From assembly GCF_014204935.1 (NCBI RefSeq), contig NZ_JACHMJ010000001.1:1426001-1490000 (forward strand): 64,000 bases of DNA. Reading direction: 5' to 3'. Source of the DNA: Conyzicola lurida. Its GTDB lineage: Bacteria; Actinomycetota; Actinomycetes; Actinomycetales; Microbacteriaceae. A program made the translations under genes and the position numbers. Every line of letters starts with the position of its first letter. The stretch's first letter is position 1. Positions 32,761 through 40,910 of the stretch are shown piece after piece. The notes below the pieces were generated by a model, which saw only the letters and a list, made by a program, of their open reading frames with translations, was not told the origin of the DNA and did no database searches.

Positions 32761-33387
32761 TCATCCGGCGAGGGGGCGCGCCCTCGCGGAAGCGGGCCTC
32801 GGCGTGAACGAGAAGCCCGTGGGGGCGAGACGCGGCCAGTCCGCGCCATCCACTCGCTCGATCTCTCTCCAGTCGCCGCTGAGCGGATCCATCCGGATGA
32901 AGGCCCCGAGCAGTTCGGCGGTCGCACGCGCGTCCGCGGATGCCCGGTGCTCGCGATCGAGGACGATCCCCATCGCCGCCGCGGTCTCGGCCAGTGATCG
33001 ACCGGCGTCCGGCAGATAGCGTCGCGCGAGCTGCATCGTGCACAGGGTGGGCTGTGGCACGCGCGTCCGAACCCCGAGCCGTTCGAGTTCGACCGCGAGA
33101 AAACGGGTCTCGACGGCCGCGTTATGTGCCACGATGACCCGTCCGGCCAGCAGTTCCAGCAGTTCCGGCGCGATCTGGGCGAAGGTCGGTGCGAGCATCG
33201 CGTCGCTCGTGCGGATGCCGTGGCCGGAGGTGGTGCCGAGATCACCGCCGGGGTTGACGAGGGTGTCCCATTCGCCGGTCGCCCGCCCCGCGGCATCCGC
33301 GTGCACCACGGCGACTTCGATCACACGGTCGTGCTCGCCGGGTAACGGACCGGTCGTGACGAGGTCGATAACGGCGTAGCCCCGCAC
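32761..33387 (-). CDS. DnaQ-like 3'-5' exonuclease homologue with altered acidic motifs
   Basis: 208 residues of the DEDDh exonuclease fold (DnaQ epsilon-like). Motif III, HRASADARATAELL, keeps the His and Asp; motif II reads VAHNAAVETRFL, with Glu where Asp is usual; motif I reads YAVIDLVTTG, where the invariant D-x-E-T-T-G glutamate is Val. Loss of that metal-binding residue would be expected to weaken or abolish nuclease activity. The C-terminal ~40 residues are basic and proline-rich. GTG 33387 was chosen over the ATG at 33426 because it sits right before motif I; the choice is uncertain. It converges with mrx1 26 nt apart. Confidence 0.78.
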   Translation of the reverse strand: MRGYAVIDLVTTGPLPGEHDRVIEVAVVHADAAGRATGEWDTLVNPGGDLGTTSGHGIRTSDAMLAPTFAQIAPELLELLAGRVIVAHNAAVETRFLAVELERLGVRTRVPQPTLCTMQLARRYLPDAGRSLAETAAAMGIVLDREHRASADARATAELLGAFIRMDPLSGDWREIERVDGADWPRLAPTGFSFTPRPASARARPLAG

Positions 33388-33582
33388 GCGTCCCCCATCG
33401 CTCCTGCACGCTCCCCGTCGGCGCACCGTAGCAGCGAGGATATGTCACGGCGCAACGGTGGGTGTATCCCCCGTCCGGGGCTGCGTCGCCACCCCATCGG
33501 CCGCCGCCGCTGTGTCGCGGGCGGCGGTGTCGCACGCCTCCCGTAGCCTCGGAACCTCGCCCCATCAGGATCAGGACCGCCA

Positions 33583-34323
33583 GTGACCCAGCAGTACCGC
33601 CGCCGCACCCGGCGCACCCGTCTCACCCCGCTCACGACGCTCATCGTCGTCGCCGCTGTCGCGGGAGCCCTGCTCTACACGGCCAGTCAGCAGACGGATG
33701 CCGCGCCCGACGCCGCCCCGACGACACAGGCCGCTCCGGCCGCGACGGGCGTCCCTGCCGCGACGGGCTCGTGGGCCGACAGTGCCGCGGTCCTGGCCAC
33801 GCTGCCGATCAAGGGGCGCGCGCCGAAGACCGGGTACGACCGCGAGGGCCAGTTCGGCACGGCCTGGGTCGACGTGGACCGCAACGGGTGCGACACCCGC
33901 AATGACGTGCTCGCCCGCGACCTCACCGCCACCACGCTCAGCGGCCCGTGCCGCGTTCTGACCGGTTCGTTGCTCGACCCGTACACCGGCACGACGATCG
34001 CGTTCGTGCGGGGCAACGACACATCGTCACTCGTGCAGATCGACCACGTCGTCGCCCTGCTCAACGCGTGGGAGTCGGGCGCCCAGCAGCTCAGCCCCGA
34101 GCGGCGGGTCGAACTGGCGAACGACCCCCTCAACCTGCTGGCGGTCGACGGCCCGACGAACAGCTCGAAGGGTGCGGGCGATGCCGCCACGTGGTTGCCG
34201 CCCGACACGGCATTCCGCTGCGAGTACGTGGCCCGGCAGATCGCGGTCAAGGCCGCCTATGCGCTCTGGGTGACCCAGGCGGAGCACGATGCCATGACGC
34301 GTGTTCTCGGCGGCTGTTCGTAG
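33583..34323 (+). CDS. Exported HNH nuclease of the GmrSD C-terminal (DUF1524) type
   Basis: 246 residues. A signal-anchor or signal peptide (about 14-36, LTTLIVVAAVAGALLY) and an Ala/Thr/Pro-rich linker precede an HNH nuclease domain with GCDTRNDVLARDL, QIDHVVALLNAWESGA and ANDPLNLLAVDGPTNSSKG (about 98-210). These are the conserved features of DUF1524-type HNH proteins; many actinobacteria export such nucleases, presumably to degrade extracellular DNA for nutrients or competition. The start is GTG 33583 after an AGGATCAGGA purine-rich stretch; a TAGCCT hexamer lies at 33543. The gene is a single unit. Confidence 0.86.
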   Translation: MTQQYRRRTRRTRLTPLTTLIVVAAVAGALLYTASQQTDAAPDAAPTTQAAPAATGVPAATGSWADSAAVLATLPIKGRAPKTGYDREGQFGTAWVDVDRNGCDTRNDVLARDLTATTLSGPCRVLTGSLLDPYTGTTIAFVRGNDTSSLVQIDHVVALLNAWESGAQQLSPERRVELANDPLNLLAVDGPTNSSKGAGDAATWLPPDTAFRCEYVARQIAVKAAYALWVTQAEHDAMTRVLGGCS

Positions 34324-34382
34324 TCGCGAGCAATTGTCGCGCAACCATTGGCAGGGGAAGCTACGAGTCGTAACCTGAACGC

Positions 34383-35072
34383 ATGACGACGATGTCTTAC
34401 CCGCACCACGAGCACGCCGTGCGGTCGCACGCCCAGGCCACCGGGGCCCGCCGGATGTTCGGGCTGCTGCGGCTGGCGGCTGCAGCAGCGGTCGCCGTGG
34501 CCCTCAGCGCACAGATCACCGACCTCGTGGTGAACGACGCTCTGGTTCCCGAGAACTATTTCAGCTACTTCACGGTGCAGTCGAGTCTGATCAATATCGT
34601 GGTGCTGGCCACCGGCGGCGTCCTCGCCCTGCGCTGGCGCGACGACCCCGAGCGGTTCACCGCGGTGCGGATGACGACGGTCGCGTTCGCGGTCCTCACC
34701 GCCGCCGTCTACAACGTGTTGCTGCGCGGGATTCCGCCCGAGGGCTACGTGGGGCCGCAGTGGCCCGGCGAAGTGATGCACGTCGCGATTCCCGTCGTGA
34801 TCGTGCTCGACTGGCTCCTCTCGCCCGGCAGGCCGGCGTTGCACTGGGACCGGGTCTGGCTCGCGCTCGTCTACCCGTTCGTGTGGCTCGCCTTCACCCT
34901 GGTGCGCGGCGTCGTCACCGGGTGGTACCCCTACCCGTTCCTCAACCCCGACGGGCCCGACGGCCCGGTGAGCGTGATCGTCTACGTGGCGGTGCTATTC
35001 GCGCTCATCCTCGCGGTGGCGGCCGTCGCCGTGGGCATCAGCCGTCTCGGCGGCAGGCACACGCCTCGGTGA
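34383..35072 (+). CDS. Pr6Pr-family membrane protein
   Basis: 229 residues with six predicted transmembrane helices; the conserved YFTVQSSLINIVVL, RGVVTGWYPYPFLNPDG and inter-helix HVAIPVVIVLDW motifs identify the Pr6Pr (FAR-17a/AIG1-like) family. Function in bacteria is unknown; eukaryotic AIG1/ADTRP relatives hydrolyse fatty-acid esters of hydroxy fatty acids, which use a Thr and a His that could correspond to residues in helices 2 and 4 (not verified). ATG 34383 is 6 nt after TAACCT. A paralogue is at 47299-47928. Confidence 0.8.
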   Translation: MTTMSYPHHEHAVRSHAQATGARRMFGLLRLAAAAAVAVALSAQITDLVVNDALVPENYFSYFTVQSSLINIVVLATGGVLALRWRDDPERFTAVRMTTVAFAVLTAAVYNVLLRGIPPEGYVGPQWPGEVMHVAIPVVIVLDWLLSPGRPALHWDRVWLALVYPFVWLAFTLVRGVVTGWYPYPFLNPDGPDGPVSVIVYVAVLFALILAVAAVAVGISRLGGRHTPR

Positions 35073-35078
35073 CCGCAG

Positions 35079-36284
35079 TCAGTCCTGCGTCCGCAACTCG
35101 TTCTGCACCATGAGCGCGAGTCCGCGCAGCAGCGCCGCGTCGGCTTCGGAGAAGGTGCGCGGGTTGGGGTCGAACACGCTGAGTGTTCCGACTCGCACAC
35201 CGTTCGGCGCTTCGATCGGGTAGCCCGCGTAGAACCGCAGATACGGTTCCGCGACCACCATCGGGTTGTCGGCGAACCGCGGGTCGGCCGCGGCGTTCTC
35301 GATGGCGAAGTGTTCGCGGCGCTGGATAGTGATGTCGCAGAGCGAACTGAACCGGGGCATCTCCGACATGTCGACGCCGAGACGCGACTTGAACCAGTGC
35401 CTGTTCTGGTCGACGAAGGTGATCGCTGCAGACGTGGTTCCGAGGAGGTCGCGGGCAGTGAGCGTGATGCGGTCGAACCGTTCCTCCGGAGCCGTGTCGA
35501 GAATCTGCAGCGCGTCGAGCGTGCTCTGCCGGGCGAGTTCGTCGAGCGGGCCCATCGACTCCGTGTCGGCATCTGCCGTGGGGATGCCGATCCGTGCCGC
35601 GATCGGCGCCGAGATGAGTTCCGCCCAGCGGGAGTAGGTCGACGAGCTGCGGAAGCGGTCGGTGTCGAGCGCGGGCGGCGGTTCGAACGGCAGGAACGAG
35701 ACCCGCTCCCGCCCATCCGTCTCGACCTCCAACTCGGAATTGAGGAGCCGCGCGTGCCGTCCGGCGAGCGTCGTGATGGCCGCAGGGTATTTCTGCAGGG
35801 CGGGAAGCGGAGGGATTCCGACCGCGTAGATCTGCTGTTCCGAATGCCCGAGGATACGCAGCCGGTCGAACACTCGCCCGAGGTTTTCCCGCCAGTGCGA
35901 GACGGATATGAATCCGAGGGCTTCGATGAGCCCGACGTTGACGATGACGACGTCGTAGCGGGCCAGCGGCAGCCGCTCGAGTTCGCCGATCATCGTCGCG
36001 GCGGTCATCTCCCGGTCGACCACGATGTCCATGTCCACCGCGCGTCCGGAGACGGTGGAGAGCTGGCGGGCGAGGTGGCCCGCCAGCGCGAGTTCGTGTG
36101 ACAGTACCCCGAACCCGATCGCCGCGCCGCTGCCGATGAGAAGGATGCGCGCCGGATTGGTGCCGGCGGTGTGCACGACGGCTGCGCCGGGTGGTTGGGG
36201 AATGGCGGACCGCTCGAGAGCCGTCGACGACAACCAGAGTCGCACTCCTGGTCGCGCCAGAGTTCTCACGATTCCGTCGAGCAT
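35079..36284 (-). CDS. SGNH-fold pseudo-hydrolase fused to a GAF domain
   Basis: 401 residues. Residues ~1-240 have an SGNH/GDSL-hydrolase fold with ILLIGSGAAIGFGV at the place of the GDS(L) block: Gly stands where the nucleophilic Ser should be. The GxND block reads NVGLIEAL and the late D-x-x-H is missing (RFRSSSTYSRWAEL), so catalysis is unlikely. Residues ~245-401 form a GAF domain (LDALQILDTAPEERFDRIT, then FAIENAAADPRFADNP and YPIEAPNGVRVGTLSVFD), similar to GAF domains of sensor proteins. The fusion suggests a ligand-sensing or scaffolding protein; no kinase or cyclase is attached. AGGAAG precedes the ATG. Paralogous to the next gene. Confidence 0.8.
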   Translation of the reverse strand: MLDGIVRTLARPGVRLWLSSTALERSAIPQPPGAAVVHTAGTNPARILLIGSGAAIGFGVLSHELALAGHLARQLSTVSGRAVDMDIVVDREMTAATMIGELERLPLARYDVVIVNVGLIEALGFISVSHWRENLGRVFDRLRILGHSEQQIYAVGIPPLPALQKYPAAITTLAGRHARLLNSELEVETDGRERVSFLPFEPPPALDTDRFRSSSTYSRWAELISAPIAARIGIPTADADTESMGPLDELARQSTLDALQILDTAPEERFDRITLTARDLLGTTSAAITFVDQNRHWFKSRLGVDMSEMPRFSSLCDITIQRREHFAIENAAADPRFADNPMVVAEPYLRFYAGYPIEAPNGVRVGTLSVFDPNPRTFSEADAALLRGLALMVQNELRTQD

Positions 36285-36365
36285 TCGGGCTTCCTGATCG
36301 ACGAAGGAGCTGACGATGGCACGGACGTGTGCCTGAGCATCAGTGTACGTCCAGGAGAGGCCGCT

Positions 36366-37157
36366 TTACGTCGACGGGTGTCGGAGATCGTCATCGGCAA
36401 CCGCGGAGCCGGTCGGGCATTCGCGCGCCAGTGCTTCCGCGGTCGCCGGCACGATCAGCGCCGCCCACTCGCGGTAGGTCTCGGTGCTGCGGTAGCGACG
36501 CCGGTCGCGGCCGGGTTCCGGCGCGAACGGCACGAAGGTGACCAGGTCGCGCGACCCGCACACCTCGCTCACCACCGAGTTCAACACGGCCGCGTGCCGG
36601 TCGACCAACCATTCGACCGAAGGCGGAACCGACGAAATCGACCGCAGCGGCGGGATGCCGACGACGATGATCCGCAGCTTGGGGGCGCGGGGCGACGCGA
36701 GGTAGTCGAGAACGCCGGCGCAGGCGCGCCGCACCTGTTCCGCCGATGCGAGCCCCAGCGCCTCGTTGACCCCGACGGTGAGCACGATTGCGTCGTACGG
36801 GTCCAGGTGCGCGTCGGGGAGCAGTGCCGCCGCCGACCCCCAGGTCATCGAACCGTCGGCGAGCACCGAGACGTGTGCGGGCCGTCCGTTCGCGACGGTG
36901 AGCTGCCGGCCGAGATGACCCGCCAAAGACAGGTCGTGGGTGAGCACGCCGTAGCCGACGGCAGCGCCGTTACCCACCAGAAGCAATCGGTCGGCGTCGT
37001 GCTCTGGTTGCGGCGCGCCCGGCCCGTCGGGTCGGGGCAACCACGGCGCCGACATCTCGGCCGACGCGAGCCACACGCGCACGAACGGGCGTCCGAGCGC
37101 GTTGACGATCCGGTGCGCGATCGCATCGCGCACCCGTCCGTCGCTTCGGCCCCGCAT
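36366..37157 (-). CDS. SGNH-fold pseudo-hydrolase, paralogue of the neighbouring GAF fusion
   Basis: 263 residues, closely similar to the first ~240 residues of the adjacent GAF fusion: VRVWLASAEM, then LLLVGNGAAVGYGVLTHDLSLAGHLGRQL. The GDS(L) block is GNGAAV, so the catalytic Ser is again replaced by Gly; TVGVNEALGL keeps Gly and Asn of the GxND block but has Glu for Asp; the C-terminal D-x-x-H is absent. No GAF domain is present. It lies upstream of the fusion in the same orientation with an 81-bp gap. The two probably arose by duplication and may form a heteromer. Ligand unknown. Confidence 0.78.
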   Translation of the reverse strand: MRGRSDGRVRDAIAHRIVNALGRPFVRVWLASAEMSAPWLPRPDGPGAPQPEHDADRLLLVGNGAAVGYGVLTHDLSLAGHLGRQLTVANGRPAHVSVLADGSMTWGSAAALLPDAHLDPYDAIVLTVGVNEALGLASAEQVRRACAGVLDYLASPRAPKLRIIVVGIPPLRSISSVPPSVEWLVDRHAAVLNSVVSEVCGSRDLVTFVPFAPEPGRDRRRYRSTETYREWAALIVPATAEALARECPTGSAVADDDLRHPST

Positions 37158-37232
37158 AATCGCCCCCTGGTCTCCCTAGAACCCTATTGAGTAGATCGCG
37201 GTGTGGGCATCCCGTCTCCGGGGTACACGAAA

Positions 37233-37270
37233 GGCCGCCGGTTCAGACGGGGGTGAGCGAACCGGCGGCC
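37233..37270. other. Perfect 12-bp hairpin in a 254-bp gene-free stretch
   Basis: GGCCGCCGGTTC (37233-37244) and GAACCGGCGGCC (37259-37270) pair perfectly around a 14-nt loop. No T-run follows on either strand, so a classical terminator is doubtful. Further short complementary arms lie beside it (CCGGA and TCCGG, 37273-37306; CAGCC and GGCTG, about 37380-37394). The region lies between the NmrA-like gene stop at 37412 and the SGNH start at 37157, both on the minus strand, so it could be a terminator, a structured leader of the SGNH gene, or a small RNA. Confidence 0.5.
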
Positions 37271-37411
37271 GGGCCGGAGGGCGCTCTGCACAGGAGGCCG
37301 TCCGGAGGGTGTTCCGTACGTGGCATCCGCGGGGGACGGATGGCCATGAATAGATAGTGCGGCGGATCCCCATGAGTCAGCCCTGCGGAGGCTGGGAAAT
37401 CGATGCGAGTC

Positions 37412-38245
37412 CTACGACGACGCAGCGATGGCCGCCTCGATGGTGCGCGCGTCCGCTCCCGTGATCCGGCGGACATCGTCGGTCACCCGCGAGACTTCGC
37501 CGTCGGCGATGGCCGTGTACGTGCTGACCCAGGCGTCCATCTGCCACGGTTCCGCGCCGTAGTGGGCGCGCGACTCGCGGGCCTCCTCCACCGTCTCCGG
37601 CTGGTAGGTCAGTGCGCGGCCGAGCGCCGCACCCGCGCGCGCGGCGACCTCGTGCAGCGTGAGCGATTCCGGCCCGGTGAGCTCGTAGATCTGATTTTCG
37701 TGCGCGGCCGGGTCGCGGAGGATCGCGACCACGACGTCGGCGACGTCGGCCCGGGCGACCGCGGCGACGCTCCCCTCCCCCGCCGGTCCGCGGATCACGC
37801 CCGCGTCGTCGGCGAAGTACGGCAGCAGGTCGGAGTAGAAGTTGTCCCGAAGGATCGTGAAGGCGAGCCCCGATTCACGGATGGCGAGCTCGGCGTCGGC
37901 GTGGTCGCGACCGAGGGTGAAGACGGCCTCCGGGTCTGCCCCGAAGAACGACGTGTAGACGATGTGCTTCACGCCGGCGGCGGCCGCTGCGGCGATGAAC
38001 GAGCGGTGCTGCGCCCGGCGGTCGACGGCCTCGGCGGCGGAGACCATGAACAGCAGGTCGACTCCGTCGAGAGCGGAGACGGCGGCCGCGGCATCCGAAT
38101 ATGACGCTTCGACGATCTCAGCGCCGTCGAGCGCCGGTGCCCGCGAGGCGTCACGAACGACGAGGCGCTGCGGCAGGGGCGCGAGGGAACGAGCGACGAG
38201 GCCGCCCACGTGGCCGGTGGAACCGGTGATGGCGATGGTGGTCAT
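37412..38245 (-). CDS. NmrA-like NAD(P)-binding protein (quinone oxidoreductase type 2-like)
   Basis: 277 residues of atypical SDR. Seen: IAITGSTGHVGG at 4-15 for nucleotide binding, LLFMVSAAEAV, and KHIVYTSFFGADP, typical of NmrA/QOR2-type proteins, which lack the usual Tyr-x3-Lys pair at the SDR position. Members act as NADPH:quinone reductases or as redox-sensing regulators. The ATG is 6 nt after TAACGT, and the gene is divergent from ptrB, with both -10 elements in a 40-bp gap. Confidence 0.85.
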   Translation of the reverse strand: MTTIAITGSTGHVGGLVARSLAPLPQRLVVRDASRAPALDGAEIVEASYSDAAAAVSALDGVDLLFMVSAAEAVDRRAQHRSFIAAAAAAGVKHIVYTSFFGADPEAVFTLGRDHADAELAIRESGLAFTILRDNFYSDLLPYFADDAGVIRGPAGEGSVAAVARADVADVVVAILRDPAAHENQIYELTGPESLTLHEVAARAGAALGRALTYQPETVEEARESRAHYGAEPWQMDAWVSTYTAIADGEVSRVTDDVRRITGADARTIEAAIAASS

Positions 38246-38285
38246 GCCCCGACGTTACCCGCGGAGCGCGGGATAGCCTGAGTGC

Positions 38286-40382
38286 ATGTCGCTCCAGCCC
38301 CCGATTGCCCCCAAGGTCCCCCTCGAACGCGTGCACCATAACGACGTGGTCGTCGACAACTACGAGTGGTTGCGCGAGAAAGAGAACCCCGACGTCGTCG
38401 CGCACCTCGAGGAGGAGAACGCGTATACCGACGCGCAGACGGCCGGGCTCGCGGTGCTGCGCGAGAAACTGTTCGAGGAGATCAAGGGCCGCACCCGCGA
38501 AACCGACCTGAGTGTGCCGGTGCGCAACGGCGACTGGTGGTACTACACCCGCACGGTCGAGGGCCAGCAGTACGGCATCCACTGCCGCGCGCCGATCTCA
38601 GACCCTGCCGACTGGACTCCCCCGGCCCTCGAGACCCTGGCCGGCGAGCAGATCCTGCTCGACGACAATGTCGAAGCCGAGGGCCTGGACTTCTACTCGC
38701 TCGGCAGTTTCGACGTGAACGGCGACGGCACGCTGCTGCTCTACGCGGTCGACACCGAGGGCGACGAGCGCTACACACTCCGTATCCGCGACCTCGCCAC
38801 CGGTCGGGATCTCGCCGACGTGGTCGAGGGGACCTCCGCCGGGGCCACCTTCGACGCCACCGGCGCGTTCGCCTTCTACACGACCGTCGACGATGCGTGG
38901 AGACCCGACACCGTCTGGCGCCACGCCGTCGGCACCGCGGCCTCCGCCGACGTCAGCGTCTTCCACGAACCCGACGAACGCTACTGGGTGGGCGTCGGTC
39001 TTATGCGCAGCCGCCGCTACCTCGAGATCGAACTCGGCTCCAAGATCACCAGCGAGGCGCTCATCCTCAGCGCCGACGACCCGACCGGCGAGTTCTCCGT
39101 CGTCTGGCCGCGCCGCGAGGGTGTCGAGTACTCGATCGAGCACGCGGTGATCGACGGTGCCGACCGTCTGCTCATCGTCCACAACGACGGTGCCGTCGAT
39201 TTCGAGGTCGTGGATGTCGCGGCCGACGACCCCGCCGGCGACCGCCGCGCCCTGGTCCCCCACGAGCGCGACACGCGAATCGAGAGCATCGACGCGTTCG
39301 CCGGGCACCTCGTACTCGAGTACCGCCGTGACGCCCTGCCGCGCATCGCGGTCGCGCGCCTGGGCGAACCGCGGGTCGAATTCGCCGAAATCCCGTTCGC
39401 CGAGACGCTCTTCACCGTCGGCGCAGGCGGCAACCCCGACTGGAACCAGCCCGTCGTCCGTCTGCACTACGGCAGCTTCGTGACACCCGCCACCGTCAAC
39501 GACTACGACGTCGCGACCGGAGAGCTGCGCCTGCTCAAGCAGCAGGAGGTGCTGGGCGGATACGACCCGTCGCTCTTCGTGCAGCGTCGCGAGTGGGCGA
39601 CGGCCGACGACGGCACGCGCGTGCCGATCTCGCTGGTCTACCGCGGCGACCTCGTTTCCGCCGATGCGCCCGCCCCGACCGTGCTCTACGGCTACGGCTC
39701 CTACGAGACGTCGATCGACCCCTCGTTCACCATCTCGCGGTTGAGCCTCCTCGACCGCGGTGTCGTCTTCGCCGTGGCCCACGTGCGCGGCGGCGGCGAG
39801 CTCGGCCGCGACTGGTACGAGCAGGGCAAGACCCTCACCAAGACCAACACGTTCACCGACTTCGTCGCGAGCGCCCGCCACCTTGCCGCCATCGGCCTCA
39901 CCACCCCGGAGATGCTCGTCGCCGAGGGCGGCAGCGCGGGCGGCCTGCTGATGGGCGCTGTCGCCAACCTCGCCCCGGAGGCGTTCGCCGGAATCCTCGC
40001 CGTCGTGCCGTTCGTCGACCCGCTCACCAGCATCCTCGACCCGTCCCTGCCGCTCACCGTCATCGAGTGGGACGAGTGGGGCAACCCGCTCGCCGACGCC
40101 GAGGTGTACCGCCTGATGAAGTCGTACTCGCCCTACGAGAACGTGCGCGAGGTCGAGTACCCGCGCATCCTCGCGGTCACCAGCATCAACGACACCCGCG
40201 TGCTCTACGTCGAGCCGGCGAAATGGGTGGCGCGGCTGCGTGAGGTCGGCGCCGACGTGCTGCTCAAGACCGAGATGAGCGCCGGCCACGGCGGCGTCAG
40301 CGGGCGCTACGAGGCCTGGCGCAAGCGCGCCTTCGAGCTCGCCTGGGTGCTCGATGTGCTGGGTCGGTGCGACCAGGGGTAG
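38286..40382 (+). CDS. ptrB: Oligopeptidase B (S9 prolyl oligopeptidase family)
   Basis: 698 residues, the family length. An N-terminal beta-propeller (about 70-420) is followed by the alpha/beta hydrolase domain with the nucleophile Ser550 in EGGSAGGLLMG and His668 in SAGHGGVSG; the catalytic Asp lies between them in a stretch that includes TSINDTRVLYVEP. Oligopeptidase B cleaves short peptides after Arg or Lys in the cytoplasm; no signal peptide is present. ATG 38286 is 6 nt after TAGCCT. It ends 3 nt before the convergent GNAT gene. Confidence 0.92.
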   Translation: MSLQPPIAPKVPLERVHHNDVVVDNYEWLREKENPDVVAHLEEENAYTDAQTAGLAVLREKLFEEIKGRTRETDLSVPVRNGDWWYYTRTVEGQQYGIHCRAPISDPADWTPPALETLAGEQILLDDNVEAEGLDFYSLGSFDVNGDGTLLLYAVDTEGDERYTLRIRDLATGRDLADVVEGTSAGATFDATGAFAFYTTVDDAWRPDTVWRHAVGTAASADVSVFHEPDERYWVGVGLMRSRRYLEIELGSKITSEALILSADDPTGEFSVVWPRREGVEYSIEHAVIDGADRLLIVHNDGAVDFEVVDVAADDPAGDRRALVPHERDTRIESIDAFAGHLVLEYRRDALPRIAVARLGEPRVEFAEIPFAETLFTVGAGGNPDWNQPVVRLHYGSFVTPATVNDYDVATGELRLLKQQEVLGGYDPSLFVQRREWATADDGTRVPISLVYRGDLVSADAPAPTVLYGYGSYETSIDPSFTISRLSLLDRGVVFAVAHVRGGGELGRDWYEQGKTLTKTNTFTDFVASARHLAAIGLTTPEMLVAEGGSAGGLLMGAVANLAPEAFAGILAVVPFVDPLTSILDPSLPLTVIEWDEWGNPLADAEVYRLMKSYSPYENVREVEYPRILAVTSINDTRVLYVEPAKWVARLREVGADVLLKTEMSAGHGGVSGRYEAWRKRAFELAWVLDVLGRCDQG

Positions 40383-40385
40383 ACC

Positions 40386-40880
40386 TCAGTCGGTCAGCGG
40401 CCGGTGCATCACGTGCAGGCCGACCAGACCGTGCTCGGGGTGCGCGAAGGCCTCCGGCACCGTCGTGAGGATGCGGAACCCGAGCGACTGCCAGAGCCCG
40501 ACCGCCCGCGTGTTGGTCTCGACCACCGCGTTGAACTGCATGGCGCGGAACCCGTCGGCCCGCGCACGGTCGATCACGAAGCTGGCGAGGGCACGCCCGA
40601 TTCCCCGACCGGCGGCGGATGGCGCGACCATAAAGCCCGCGTTCGCCACGTGTGACCCGGCCGCGGGCTGGTTCGGATGCATCTCCGCGGTGCCGAGCAC
40701 GGTGCCGTCCCCGTCGCGCGCGACGAACACGCTGCCGCCCGGCTTTCCCGTCCACCAGGCCCGTGCGGCCTCTTCCGTGGTGTCGCCGGGCCAGCAGTAG
40801 GTCGCCCCCTCCGCCACGATGTCGCGGAGGAACGGCCAGATGGCGCTCCAGTCGTCGGGGGTGGCGTCGCTGATCTGCAT
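40386..40880 (-). CDS. GNAT-family N-acetyltransferase
   Basis: 164 residues; GNAT fold with the acetyl-CoA motif FMVAPSAAGRGIGRALASFVIDRA (about 82-105) and the AVGLWQSLGFRI motif B. It groups with the broad RimI/L-amino-acid acetyltransferase-like class; substrate unknown. ATG 40880 has TAGCGT 7 nt upstream, again leaderless. It lies 30 nt downstream of the MarR start region but has its own -10, so it is transcribed separately. Confidence 0.82.
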   Translation of the reverse strand: MQISDATPDDWSAIWPFLRDIVAEGATYCWPGDTTEEAARAWWTGKPGGSVFVARDGDGTVLGTAEMHPNQPAAGSHVANAGFMVAPSAAGRGIGRALASFVIDRARADGFRAMQFNAVVETNTRAVGLWQSLGFRILTTVPEAFAHPEHGLVGLHVMHRPLTD

Positions 40881-40910
40881 GGTGAAAACGCTAGCGCAGC
40901 CCGGCGGAGC

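Noticed and set aside
33501-33527. CCGCCGC/GCGGCGG complementarity upstream of the exported HNH gene
   Set aside because: GC-only arms are expected by chance in such DNA; it has a bulge and no T-run.
35079-36284. Reading the GAF fusion as an active GDSL esterase
   Set aside because: The Ser and His positions are replaced, so only the fold can be supported.
37176-37476. Short minus-strand frames (65 and 77 codons) in the gap before the SGNH gene
   Set aside because: Basic, low-complexity peptides without start signals; the region is better explained by RNA hairpins.
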